Program-made: the position numbers and the translations under genes
Shown here: one piece after another, positions 11,701 to 23,325 of the stretch
Numbering within the stretch: position 1 is the first letter of the stretch
Layout: each line of letters begins with the position of its first letter
DNA from: Acanthornis magna
Lineage: Eukaryota > Chordata > Aves > Passeriformes > Acanthizidae
Length of the DNA stretch: 64,000 nt
Assembly: GCA_036785705.1 (NCBI GenBank)
Contig: JAWUZG010000056.1
Coordinates: 17,590,001 to 17,654,000 of the forward strand
Reading direction: 5' to 3'
The notes under the pieces: model-generated
Databases searched by the model: none
Seen by the model: the letters and a program-made list of their open reading frames with translations, nothing else
What the model was told of the DNA's origin: nothing

Positions 11701-14700
11701 GCTCAAACCCAAGAATATATTATACACTGTATTGCATTCAGATGATCTCATACAAAGCAAAACAATCTTGTGGGACCTCTGATTCTGATTAAGCAGTGGG
11801 GCTCAGGGGATTGTGCTGCCATCCTACCTCACTGGCAGGGGTTTTGTCATGAGACATTTGTTATGTTTTTGAAGCAAATATTTCTGTGATAAGTGTTATA
11901 TTAAAACCCACAAGGATATGAATAATCCTGTTTTCAGTGAGGAGTTTAAATGGCATGCTATAAATAAAACCAAGGCCACACATTGACTCAAAAAGGTTAA
12001 AAAAAAAAAAAAAAGCAATACTGAATAGCTCTGTTCATCCTGCCCACTAAATGGGGTGAGGCCATGGGGAAAAATAGCTTTTAATTGTATCACGCAGGAG
12101 ATGTGAATTAGGACTGCATACGGCAGCCTAAACTCCGGTGCTTCCAGCCCTTGAACACTTGACTTTTCAACCTCAACCTAGGTGGGTGGGGAGGTTCTTA
12201 TTAATTTTGTTTGTCACATGCAGCTCAATCCCCCTTGAAAGCAGTTGGTGATCTCTAATTTATTCTGCTCGTCCATTCCACTCACTCCGTCTCAACTGCT
12301 GGTTTTTAAACCGAGCTTGGAATGACAAATTCTCCCTAAAAAGGATCCTTTGCCTCACTCTCAGCTGCCATCTCCACTTCTCTCTGCTCATAAACCTCCA
12401 GCCATGAGACAGAGCTCAGCGAGGCTCCTGCAAGGAATGGGCGCCCCGAGGAAAGCTGAGCAGCCTCCAAAGCAATTGTGCTGCAGTGACATCAGCACTC
12501 AGCCATTTCCATTTGGCTTTTCCAGCACATCCCGGCAGTGAGGGGCCCTGGAGCCAGCTCACACTGACTCTTTATGGCTCCCCCACTGGGAGCACGTCTC
12601 TGTGAGAGACCCACTGAAAGTGGTGGCTCCAAAAGCCAGCAGCCTCCTTCTGTGGTGAGGGATTTGCCTTCCAAGCCTGGGCAGGGACTGTGTCCTTCAG
12701 CCAGAGCTTGTGTGGGAGCAAAGCTGAAGTTCAGCCTTGTGATCCCTGGCCCTGAGCTCTCTGGCTGCTGGGCATCAGCCTTTATGCATCTCACACACCT
12801 TCCCTGCCACCTGAAAATCCCTCCTGACATTGCTGCTGGCCCTTTCTGAGAAGCTGAAAAATCCCTGACTGTGCTGTATTCCCTTTCCCAGCATGGAATA
12901 TCACGGGGATAATGCTGAGCTCCACTTTGAAGTGCTGTAAGGGCTAGAGATGAAAACTGACCTTTAATTAAGGAGTATTTTAGCTCTGAAGTATTACTGG
13001 TGATTCTCTAGGATCATTCATTCCTTTAACACCACCTGATGGAATTCCAGCCCTGTAATCCCTGCTTTACACATGGGAAGTGGATGCACTGGGCAGGATA
13101 AGAACTGGTTTTGTGCTTTCTTAGTGTGGCAGAGGTGTGGCAGGAACAGAGGGATACATTGATGTTCTTGAGCCAGAATGTTTTACCTTTCCTGGATTGG
13201 TCTTTTTTTTTTGGAGAAAGTAATTTTCTTTAACCTTCCTCCATCTCCTTACTAATGTCCTTCCATGTAGAAATAATATTTGGGATCCAAGATTGTGCTT
13301 TCTGAAGTGGTTTCCATCTTGCTGTCCTCCTAAGAGAACTTTAACCTTTATTGAATGATCATGTTCAGCTACATATAATTACAAATCCATAAAAAAACAA
13401 GTCCCCTTGTATTTATATACACTGCAGCAAAATGTACCTTTAAGGAGAAAACATTGCTTCAGTGTGACTGTCTGAATTTATTGGCTATTAGAAGTCTTAC
13501 AGTGTGTGGCTCACATTTTAGAACTCTTGATTTCAAGCTTAATGTGGTCAGGAAATATAAAAATACATTTATTTATGTCATCTACTAAAAATCTCAACCT
13601 ATGTTACTGCAAGTCGAACCCAATCTGTGTTTATGTTGGAGATGAATGATTGGTTTGTAGCTGCTTGTGTTTCTAGCCAGGCTCAATGGAATGATTCTGC
13701 AGCAGAACTCCGTGTGTATTTTTTTTTTTTAACTTCTTTTTATTTACTGCATGTGGCAGCTATTTCCTTCCTCCCAGAGCCCACTGCCCAGTTCTCAAGG
13801 GCAGTGCAGCTGCCTGGCTCCTATCAGGCTGTGTACGTGGAGTGCTGTGATTTACTGAATTGTTCAAGGTTCTCAAAATCCAGGCAAATATTTCATTCCT
13901 ACTGATACCTGTTCACTGTTGTAAGCTTGGATTTGCTTTGCTTTTCCAAGTCTTTGCAGCTGATATTTGCACAAGCTTTCCTTGTTATTAAACTGCAGGA
14001 AAATATAGCTGAATAGAATTCCTTCTCAGACATTTGATACTGGATGTCTGTGTCAGAGGGGCTGCAGCAGCTTCCCTGTGGTACCTTCTTTCCCTTGAGC
14101 TTTGGTTTTGGTTTTGTTGCTGGGATGAAATCCCCACTCAGGGATCTCAGCTGACCTTCCCTGTAGGTCAGAACCAGCTCTGGCTCCCCTGAGCTGGGGC
14201 TGCAGAGCGCTTTGATGCCATTCCTGCAGCTGAGAGCAGCTCTGCCCTCTTGGCATCAGCACATTTCACCTTCTTGTCCAGCAAATTTCCCATCCTCTGT
14301 AGGTGCACAATGAATATTAACAGGATGCAAATGATTTCCTTTGAAGTGTGAAGGCTTCCTGATTGAAAATACAGTGTCCAGGAACCTGGCTCTGTTCTAC
14401 TCCCTCTGAACAGAGCACCCTTGTTGCCTTTGACTTCACTGATTGCAGGATCAAACTCTAAGTTCCAAATATGTTGAAAGTAAAATTTTTCGCTCTGAAA
14501 GTGAGGGTGAATAATCAACTCGGTAAAGAGGGCGTAAGGAATACAGAGCAGAAAAAGCCATGGAGATCTGGGGTAAAAATTCAGGGAAAAAAAAAGCAGC
14601 ATTAAAAGTCTTGCTTGAGAGACCAGAAATTTGTCAGAAAATCAGAATCTAAGGTTGGTAGAAAGGGTTGTGAGACTTCTTTGGACATAAGCAGGAGAAG

Positions 14701-15779
14701 AGTTGAGGAAAAGCTAAATTACTGTACCTGGGAGAATGCTTGAAATTCCATATCTTCCATATCCTATTCCAAAATGATGTCTGGATCACTTATCCACCTT
14801 TGCAGCTCCTGGGGAAGTCATACCTTGGGGTTATTCACCCAAGGAGGAAATAATGTTCTAAATATCTTTGGGTTTCCATTCTACATTGCACCTCCCTTCA
14901 TATATAAAGACTCTTAAAACAACATTAATGTGTGTTACAGAATCGAAAATAATGTAAGTGTAGGGTAGTTCTTTCATGAGACTATTTTTTAATTCATATT
15001 AGCACTAATTTAGCTTTGAAAATCATACCTATGTCTCTCAGTATCAGAGCTCTGCTCATAGTGCAGTTTTGGTATATGTTGTATTTATTTTTTATTGAAA
15101 GATACTCTAAAATTATGGGAGAGTACTGATCATTCCAACATATATGTTTTAATTACGATGTTCTCATGAGTGCCATCACTCAGCAAACAATCCTAACGCT
15201 CTAGTGGGACAATAAATATGTGTAGAGCTCTCAGCCCTTGCAATCCTTGTGGAAGATTTGGCTCTAGGTGATTTTAAAGGAGCTGCTTTGTTTGCTCTAG
15301 GAATTCATCCATCTCTGGGGTAGAACTTCCAGTTGTTTTAACAGTGTGTGTTGGGATTAGCAGCCAAGTCCTGTATATCCTCAGCTCCTCAGGCCAGCCC
15401 CTAAATGCATATCGTGAAGAAAAAAAAGAAAAAGGTGGGAAAAAAACCCCACAGAACCAGTTTGGGAAGGCTTTTTTATAGGTGTGCTTGAAAGAAAATC
15501 AGGCAGAAAAAATATCCATCAAGGACAGGATAGTGCTGTAATACAAGGCTTTAAACCCAACAGCAATGGAGAATCTGTTGTTCTGCATGGGCTGTCTCTG
15601 GAGTATGCACTTTATGAAGGTTTTTGACTTCTATAAGGATTTCTGTATAGATTTGCCATAAAGCAGCCAAGGTCTCCTGGGCTCCTCTGCCTTGTCCTGC
15701 CACAGAAATCTCATCTAACAGCCCTGGTTTGGGAAAGGAGCCATAAGGGAAAAAAAAAGAACAGGCTCCTTTTGTAGCT
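5736..15779. other. Intergenic, no gene recognised
   Basis: About 10 kb without a coding exon, RNA gene or clear transposon. The only local features are an (AAT)n run at 10753-10770, homopolymer runs such as the A run at 12000-12014 and the T run near 13721, and a modestly GC-rich patch at 6100-6420. Open frames here are short and none matches a family I know. Confidence 0.6.
10753..10770. repeat. (AAT)n microsatellite
   Basis: About six AAT/ATA units in a row inside AT-rich DNA. Confidence 0.9.
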
Positions 15780-15905
15780 AATAACTTCCTTTAATTGGTA
15801 ATTAAGCTGCCTGCTACTTATAAATGTCAATAAAGGTCAAAATATTTAGAAGCAGAATCATTTTAGTGGCTTCCCATTTCTCATTGCATAAGCTGCCTGC
15901 TCGGA
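15780..15905. promoter_or_regulatory. AT-rich element with homeodomain-like sites (candidate)
   Basis: The segment contains TTTAATTGGTAATTAAGC, which packs two ATTA-type homeodomain cores, followed by TATAAATGTCAATAAAGG. The 12-mer AAGCTGCCTGCT occurs twice, at 15803 and about 87 bp later. Such dense, low-repeat AT-rich blocks are common in conserved non-coding enhancers, but conservation cannot be judged from one sequence. Confidence 0.25.
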
Positions 15906-16478
15906 CCACACACAGGCACATTTGAAGATGGTTTGGATTTCAGAGCCCTCGTCTTCCCACCAAATTCTTCAATAAAGCAGCCCAGAAGGGACAGAGCAGC
16001 TTTAGTCAATAGCAGGGAGGATGTGAACTGAGTCTTCTGGGTGAGCATTCCTCACATTTTGGAATTGCACCGCAGGCGCTGGGGCTGGATCAGGCAGGGC
16101 CTGGCCAGATGGTGCTCTCATTTACTCCTTCAGTCAGGGAAAGGGGCTGCGGCTCAGCCATGTGCAAAACAACTCAAGGAAAAGCTGCCTGGTAACAGAT
16201 TAAACACCAACTGCAGCTTGGAAATGGGAATTAGTGTACAGCCTGTTGTTTCTGTCGAGCAGAGGAAAACACACAGGGTTCTCTGGGTTTTGCTGGCAGA
16301 GTTAACATGTACAGACACTTATCCTCGCTGCATGCGTGTGCTGATTTTGTGAGCGCTCTTCCCACTGAAATTAATCAGTTTACAAGGGGGCAAGTGAGGG
16401 GACAGTTGGCTTTGAAGAGTGCAGAGAATGTATTCCCAGAGGGATCTTTGATCTTTTTATGGTGTTTTGTTTCTGAAG

Positions 16479-16493
16479 TGTGTGTGTGTGTGT
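16479..16493. repeat. (TG)n microsatellite
   Basis: A run of alternating GT, about seven units, followed by CCTGCAG. Confidence 0.9.
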
Positions 16494-17140
16494 CCTGCAG
16501 GGACTTGGCATTTTGGAAATCAGAGCCATGGGGACTAGACCGTGATACTGCACTGAATATAGTTGTGATATTAGAATATGAATATGGCCTCCTTTTTAAT
16601 GCTTTCCCAAAGCATTAAATGGGTCTAATTTCCAATTCCGTGAGCTCCCCATACAGGACAGGGTGGGGTTTTATGGGAGGGCAATGCAGAGGTGCTTTGT
16701 TGAGTCTGGAGGTGGAGATGAGCTGCTAAGGATGTCAGGTAGAGCTGCCAGTGGGAAACCCTTCCTTCCAGATCCAACCGGGGATGTTGGCAAGGGTGCC
16801 ACATGCCCCCAGCTCAGGTTTACTCTTGATAGCATCAGTCTGGATAGGTGGGAGACCTGAAAATGTTCTGGAAGGGGTGATGTCCTCTTGGCACATTCAT
16901 CCTTCCTGGGAAGTTCCCAGTGGAGCCCCCCAGCCCAGCCAGGCCCAGCTGCCATTGGAGGCTAAGATTCCATGCACTCCTGGGTGTAAAGAATCATTCC
17001 AGCCACGTGGAATCTCCATGTTTTCCTGGGGCAGATTTGCTCACTCGCTGCATGGTACAGTCCCTGTTATTGGGTAACTGATGAAGCACTGCTTTACCAA
17101 GCACTGTTAGCCAAATTTGTAACATTTGGGTTATTGTTGG

Positions 17141-17406
17141 TTTAGATTTCCTGGGATTCGCAGAAGCTGGCAGAGGAAGCAGGCAGGAGGACCCAAGATG
17201 ACAAAAAGAGAAACTTTATTTACAGAAACTTCTTTCTATATCCATTAATAATCTAGCAACTATTGGTCAGCAGGGAATCCACCTCCTAAAACCACTGGTC
17301 ACAGCTATACAACACCTAGTACCAAACACAGAGATTAAAAAAGTACAAGAACGCAGCTTATCTCTATTCTCCATGAGAAAGAAGAGAAAGATTTCTAAAA
17401 CAGTGC
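17141..17406 (-). mobile_element. LTR-like interspersed repeat, copy A
   Basis: On the minus strand this segment matches 61686-61950 (+ strand) over its whole length of about 266 bp. By hand I count roughly 17 differences and one indel, about 6 percent. In sense orientation it has AATAAA followed by a TC-rich stretch and CATCTTGGG, the layout of an LTR R/U5 region with its poly-A signal. No retroviral coding sequence is next to it, so it is a solitary LTR or LTR fragment. The exact LTR ends and family are not known to me; assignment to an endogenous retrovirus is inferred from layout. Confidence 0.7.
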
Positions 17407-19497
17407 AACTACAGGTTACAAATAAAGGGACTTTTGCCATAAAAACACCAAGCCAGGGAAGCACGAGGCAGTGGTGCTGATGTGAATCCTGCTGCCGTGT
17501 TTGCTCCCTGTGTCAGTCCCAGATGTTTTCTGCAAAGATTTGAAGGAAGTGGCTGTGAAGAGCAGCTTTATAGATCCAAGGGTAGCTTTCAAAAGCCAAA
17601 AACGCTCTCCAAAGTCAGGAGATTTTGCTAAAGACCATAAGCTTAAAGCAGATAAGTGTGCTTTCAAAATTTTTTTTCCTGGGTGTTTTTGAGTAATTGG
17701 AATATTTTTATCTGTTTTCTTCCAAACTTTTGTTCTGTAATTGTGATAGAGAGAGGCTTCTTACTAAAAACTCAGAGAACTCTGAAAATCACTTTCACGA
17801 TTTCAGAAGCTGCTTATTTGCTAATAATGCATATAATTATCCCAGAAGAGCAATAGAACTGTTTGACCATCATACCAGAAAAATAACGTATATTTTGGTA
17901 TTAAGGACACAAACATGAATTTAATAATATTTTGAGACTTTTGAGATGAAGTTCATATGGCTTCATCTTCCATAAATCCTCTCATAATTTGGCTGGGGGT
18001 GGTAATGTCTACGTGTCCATCTTAAGAGCCAAAAATGGACAAATGAAGATAAGTGCTCAAGGAATTGAAACTTTCATCTCACAATTTCTGTAACATGATT
18101 AGGGTTTGTCCTGACCCTTCTGTTACTTCTCCCCCTGTAAAAGCACAGCGCTGCACCAGGCGGGATTTGTGTCTGTGCCTCCCTTTCTGCCCCGATCCAT
18201 CCCCTGTCCCTCATCCTTCAGCTGATAGAATTTGCAGATTATTGGAGGAGGAACAGAGGAATGGGAAGGGTACTTATTTCTTACATCATGCTTCTGTGTC
18301 TCTTCAGTGGGACTGAAGGAAAAATCAAAAAGAGGGAAAGAAAGGGAATGTAGGCAAGATTTTAAAATAATATATATTAAACAGCAGAGGACAACAGAAA
18401 ATAAATCCAAAGTGTAATTCCAGTGGCTGATTATTATGCTTAAAAATCAATCTCTTTTCCTGGGGTATAGGTAAGAAGCAGTGAAGAAGTGGGGAGGAAG
18501 GTGGGAAGAAGAGATCAAGGTGGGAATCTCCTTCAGATTTCATCAGTGCTACTGAGCAGATCTGTTCTCAGGTCTGCTCTCAGGTCTGTTCCTGTCCTTC
18601 TCTAGGCAATAGTTTAGATGGCACCCAAAGGAGCTGGGACCCCCAGCAGCAGTGGCACGAGTTGGGCTCTTCCTGTGCCTGAGCCCATCTCCTCTCACCC
18701 CTGCAAGATTTTCTGTAGCTTGGGCAGTGTGGAAAGGCTTGTGATCACTCCTTAGGAATTCCTTTCTCTGTTCCCTTCTCTTCTCATTCACATAAACAGT
18801 AAATCCCTGCTGTCAGTCCTGTAACCCTGTGCTCACAGAACGCTGAGCACTGACAGCTCCAGCCACCAACAAATGGGGCTGCACATTTTCCTTATGGTTT
18901 CCCAGCACCGAGTGTATGATTTAGATCCTTCAGCCTCCAAAGTGCTCCACTGGGTGTCCTTTAATATTGCATTATATTACTCATGATGCATAGTCGATTC
19001 CACTGCTTCCATTTACTTTAGCAATGATAAATGGCACAAACTGGACGAGAAGTTTATAAATTTTAAGTGCTTTGTAGGCAAGAGTTACCCAGAGAAATTT
19101 TCAAACTGTTTGTTACTTTGGGTCATGGAAAAATTGCTTGCAGAAGCTTGGTTAATGAGTTTCAAAACAGGGTAAAATGCATGAATTCTTTATGACTGAG
19201 AAGCATATTAGTGTCAAGATTTTCCCTTCTGTAGGAATCGTCAGTTCTGCACGGTTAATATTTAAAATAGTTAAAAAATATAGCATAAAACCCCCGAAGT
19301 CAAGAGACTCGCAGTGAGCTTTTCTCACTGTAATGACTTCCTAAAAGTTGTGTTCAGCTGCAGTGGCAAGGCTGGAGCAGCCTGGCCCAGGTGCAGCCTG
19401 TGCATGGAGGGCTGAGGCAGCTGCGTATGGAACTGCTGAGGCAGTGCAGAAAACCTTGGTCAGAGTGGTGTTAACACAAGTGTGTGTCACCCCCGTT
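17407..19497. other. Intergenic, no gene recognised
   Basis: About 2.1 kb between LTR-like copy A and the tandem-array cluster. No exon, RNA gene or repeat recognised. Several short open frames overlap on both strands without family resemblance. Confidence 0.6.
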
Positions 19498-19890
19498 CCC
19501 TGTGCTCGGAGTGTCCCCATGAGCTGTGCCTTGTGCTCCGAGCGTCCCCATGTGCTGTGAGCTGTGCCTTGTGCTCGGAGTGTCCCTGTGAGCTGTGCCT
19601 TGTGCTCGGAGTGTCCCCATGAGCTGTGCCTTGTGCTCCGAGTGTCCCTGTGAGCTGTGCCTTGTGCGCGGAGTGTTCCCGTGAGCTGTGCCTTGTGCTC
19701 CGAGTGTCCCCGTGAGCTGTGCCTTGTGCGCGGAGTGTTCCCGTGAGCTGTGCCTTGTGCTCCGAGTGTCCCCGTGAGCTGTGCCTTGTGCTCCGAGTGT
19801 CCCCGTGAGCTGTGCCTTGTGCTCGGAGTGTCCCTGTGAGCTGTGCCTTGTGCTCGGAGTGTCCCCGTGAGCTGTGCCTTGTGCTCTGGC
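19498..19890. repeat. 31-bp minisatellite, about 12 copies
   Basis: Unit GAGCTGTGCCTTGTGCTCGG plus AGTGTCCCCGT. Unit starts fall at 19521, 19559, 19590, 19621 and then every 31 bp to 19869; the first of these units is 38 bp because of a 7-bp insert. Copies differ at a few positions (CTCGG/CTCCG/GCGCGG, CCCC/CCCT/TCCC). Because 31 is not a multiple of three and the unit lacks stops in some frames, two minus-strand frames stay open across it (to 241 codons); these encode only the repeat. Confidence 0.97.
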
Positions 19891-20027
19891 ACTGCTGCCT
19901 TCCCCGGCCATGCTTTGGCCAGCCTGGCTATTCCTACTCTCTCTGGCCCTTTGCTGGCCTTGGATGATGTGGATAGGTCTCCTGGCCTGCAGTCTCTGCT
20001 GCTCAAAATGGTAAATAGCCAGCAAAG

Positions 20028-20453
20028 CAGGAGGACAGGGGAAATTGGGAAGGAGTTAAGGAACATTTACAGGATACAGTTCTCTCCATTTCCCATAAAC
20101 AGCGAGGGAGAGCTTTCAGTGAGAGGAATAGGACAGGAGGACAGGGGAAATTGGGAAGGAGTTATAAGGAACATTTACAGGATACAGTTCTCTCCATTTC
20201 CCATAAACAGCGAGGGAGAGCTTTCAGTGAGAGGAATAGGACAGGAGGACAGGGGAAATTGGGAAGGAGTTAAGGAACATTTACAGGATACAGTTCTCTC
20301 CATTTCCCATAAACAGCGAGGGAGAGCTTTCAGTGAGAGGAATAGGACAGGAGGACAGGGGAAATTGGGAAGGAGTTAAGGAACATTTACAGGATACCGT
20401 TCTCTTCATTTCCCATAAACAGCAAGGTAGAGCTTTCAGTGAGAGGAATACAG
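20028..20453. repeat. 106-bp tandem repeat, 4 copies
   Basis: Units start at 20028, 20134, 20242 and 20348. Each runs from CAGGAGGACAGGGGAAATTG through ACATTTACAGGATACAG and CATTTCCCATAAACAGCGAG to AGTGAGAGGAATA. The second unit carries a 2-bp insertion and the last a few substitutions, otherwise the copies are nearly identical, pointing to recent expansion. The unit is purine-rich in its first third. No similarity to the 31-bp array on its left. Confidence 0.97.
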
Positions 20454-20629
20454 GATGATGGCTTTACTGCACAGAAGTGCTGAACCTTTGGGCATGGAAC
20501 ATACCCAGAAATGTTCATTCTTACTTAACCCTCGCAGGAGAGGCCACCTGTGTCCTGCCTGACGCAGAGAGCTCACAGTCCCCAAAATTAGTCCTGAAGA
20601 AATTGGGTCTGCCAAGCCCCAACAGTGCT

Positions 20630-20885
20630 TGACAGAGGGGATCATGATTTTGAGCTGCCAGAGGGGAAGGATAGATGGGATATCGGGAAGGAATTGTTCC
20701 CTGGGAGGATGGGGAGGCCCTGGCACAGGTGCCCAGAGGAGCTGTGGCTGCCCCTGGATCCCTGGCAGTGTCCAAGGCATTGGGGCTTGGAGCAGCCTGG
20801 GACAGTGGAAGGTGTCCCAGCCATGGCAGGGTAGAACGAGATGATTTTTAGTGTCTCTTCCAACCCAAACCATTCCATGATTCTG
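20630..20885 (+). mobile_element. CR1 LINE fragment, 3' end
   Basis: Sense-oriented CR1 3' end. Blocks seen are GGGAAGGAATTGTTCCCTGG, GGCCCTGGCACAGGTGCCCA, GCTGTGGCTGCCCCTGGATC, CAGCCTGGGACAGTGGAAGG, CTTCCAACCCAAACCATTCC and the terminal ATGATTCT. It lies between the 106-bp array and the GC-rich array, abutting the latter's flank. Only the untranslated 3' region is present. Confidence 0.93.
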
Positions 20886-20961
20886 GCTCGGAGGAGCGAG
20901 CAGTGCGAGGAACCGCCGGTGACCGCACGATGGCAGCGTGGGATCGGCGCTGCGGCCGCGG

Positions 20962-21488
20962 GAGAGCCGGGAGCATCCCGGGGGAACCCTGAAACCCGGC
21001 ACCGGGAGAGCCGGGAGCATCCCGGGGGAACCCTGAAACCCGGCACCGGGAGAGCCGGGAGCATCCCGGGGGAACCCTGAAACCCGGCACCGGGAGAGCC
21101 GGGAGCATCCCGGGAGAGCCGGGAGCATCCCGGGGGAACCCTGAACCCCCGGCACTGGGAGAGCCGGGAGCATCCCGGGGGAACCCTGAACCCCCGGCAC
21201 CGGGAGAGCCGGGAGCATCCCGGGAGAGCCGGGAGCATCCCGGGGGAACCCTGAACCCCCGGCACCGGGAGAGCCGGGAGCATCCCGGGGGAACCCTGAA
21301 CCCCCGGCACCGGGAGAGCCGGGAGCATCCCGGGAGAGCCGGGAGCATCCCGGGGGAACCCTGAACCCCCGGCACCGGGAGAGCCGGGAGCATCCCGGGA
21401 GAGCCGGGAGCATCCCGGGGGAACCCTGAACCCCCGGCACCGGGAGAGCCGGGAGCATCCCGGGAGAGCCGGGAGCATCCCGGGGGAA
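20962..21488. repeat. GC-rich compound minisatellite (44-bp and 20-bp units)
   Basis: The basic monomer GAGAGCCGGGAGCATCCCGG occurs about 15 times. In about ten copies it is followed by GGGAACCCTGAAACCCGGCA and a few bases, giving a 44-45 bp unit; in about five it is followed directly by the next monomer (20-bp unit). From 21106 on, long and short units largely alternate, a higher-order pattern. Every unit carries CCCGGG and several CpGs. The array keeps frames open on the minus strand for more than 300 codons; these are proline/glycine-rich repeat translations, not a gene. Confidence 0.97.
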
Positions 21489-23180
21489 CCCCTGAGCCGC
21501 TGCCTTCCCGAGGCGGCCGGAGGGAGAGGCTGCAGCCGCCACACAACACAAAACGCCACTGTACAAGATAATCTTTAGCCTTGTGTTCTCCCACTGCAAG
21601 CAGCCGCTGCAGCAGGTCAGGGTTATTTTAAATTAGACTTTGACATTTTGCTTTCCTGTGTTTTGTGGTTTCCCTTCCCCCGGAGCCCAGCCTTTATGGG
21701 GGTGGTGGAAGAGGTGGAAGCCCAGCGGTAAAAGAGGAGCTAGCAGGAATCTCAGCGTTTGCAGAGGCTCCTTTACTGCACAGCACAGCAGAGCTGGGCA
21801 GCCGGGCAGGATCCACGCAGGCTCCAAAGAAACCCTCGTATAGAGCCCAGCCTGCAAAGCCTTGCCTGTGAAAGCACGTGGCTGATAGGTACTGGGGAGG
21901 ATCTTTGAAAGTCTGCAGGAAAATAAGGCAGAGCTGCTCATATCAGATCCATCTGGTAGAGCTGCACAAAAACATCCAGCCAGGCTTTGCTCTATTCCTT
22001 GCAAACTGTGCTTACATTATATACATTGTCCCTATTGTGCATTGTAGGGGATGGTCTCTCTCAAATGCCAGCGTCTTCTGGCTTTCATTTGTTCCCAGAC
22101 CTCCCACCAAGTGGCTGCTGATTGAAAACCTTTTTACTCTCCTGCCAGGTTTAGCAAAAAGGGCTTGGTGTACTCAAGGCCTTTGATCTGTCTGGGATGA
22201 ACATTTTCATTGAAAGAGGTGCATGAGTCATTCTATATTTGACACGGAGCTATCTTGGAATACCTCTGCATTTGCCTTTTCAAGCCCCTTTTTTTTTTTT
22301 TTCTTTTTCTTTTTTCTTTTTTGCATGTGGCTATAAATATTTTGCTCTGCGAGAAGCATGAAGCTCTTTTTTGGAAATGAAAGAGCCCTATTCCAAATAG
22401 GAAAAACACACTTAGCTAAGGTTTGTGCAGTGCATATTTAGTGGTAGAAGGTGCTGTGTTGGCCCTGCCTTGCTTTTCAATACAATATCCTGCAGTGTGA
22501 AATGAATGGCTGTATTTAGAGGTATCTGGAAGTGATGACTGATGTTTGGAGAAGTTACAAGGCTTTTCCTTTTCCACATGAACTCTCCAACCTGGCATTT
22601 CCACAGCAGTGAAATACTTCTGGGGCTGAGATCATCTGATTATTATTTCCTGTGTCATGTGCTGAATTTATTATTTTGTTGAATATTACAAATATATTCT
22701 TAAGTTGCCTGAGTTTGGGGTTCTTCAGCAAAGTTCACTGGTGTAAGAGGGATATTGGACTGGCAAAAATAACTTTTTCTCCTTGGATATTATTTTGCTG
22801 TGATTAGTGAATGAAAGTCATAAAAGAAGGAGGAGGAAGGGAGTGTGAAATTCCCTAAAAATATTAAGGAGCTATTCCACCAATTTATTATATTCTCAGT
22901 TCCAGAAAAATGAAAATAGGATTTTTGCACTAATAACCGCTAAAAGCCAGAAATTTGGACTTTCTGTTTGCTTCACTGTCCAGTTATTTTTTCTTCTCTC
23001 CTTTGGAAAAGGTGAACACATTTGTGCTAATCCAGGATTGTTCCTGGTCACAGCAGAACCACTGTTGCTGCTGGGAATCGCAGAGGGCAATGGCTTCATT
23101 GCCTCAAATATTTTCATGAAGATTTTTTATGTATTTTATACCTCTGAAAACTGAAACAGAAGAGACTAAAATCTTAATTT
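21489..23180. other. Intergenic, no gene recognised
   Basis: Begins with a short CpG-bearing flank of the GC-rich array (to about 21555) and continues as ordinary AT-rich DNA. A T/C tract lies at 22289-22322. No exon or RNA gene seen. Confidence 0.6.
22289..22322. repeat. Polypyrimidine T/C tract
   Basis: Thirty-odd bases of T interrupted only by single C residues. Confidence 0.9.
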
Positions 23181-23325
23181 GCCCAGAGAAGCTGAGGCTG
23201 CCCCTGGATCCCTGGAAGTGTCCAAGGCCAGGCTGGACAGGGCTTGGAGCAACCTGGGCTAGTGGAAAGTAGAACAAGATGGCCTTTAACCCTCTCAACC
23301 CAGGTCACTCTGATTCCATAAAATC
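23181..23325 (+). mobile_element. CR1 LINE fragment, short 3' piece
   Basis: GCCCAGAGAAGCTGAGGCTG, CCCCTGGATCCCTGGAAGTG, GGCTGGACAGGGCTTGGAGC and a diverged tail ending CTGATTCCAT identify a sense-oriented CR1 3' end. About 15-20 bases present in the other copies (the GGTGTCCCTGCC segment) are missing before AGAACAAGATGG, an internal deletion. Confidence 0.9.

Noticed and set aside
19498..19890. CRISPR-like regular spacing
   Set aside because: Repeats are directly adjacent with no unique spacers, and the genome is a vertebrate's; it is a minisatellite.
19341..20066. Minus-strand open frame of 241 codons, and an overlapping one of 184
   Set aside because: They are translations of the 31-bp tandem array, whose unit has no stops in some frames; the peptide is a 31-residue repeat with no coding meaning.
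20436..21599. Minus-strand open frame of 387 codons, Pro/Gly/Ser-rich and collagen-like in look
   Set aside because: It is built from a CR1 fragment and the GC-rich array; other overlapping frames on the same strand stay open too, which indicates repeat composition, not selection on a protein.
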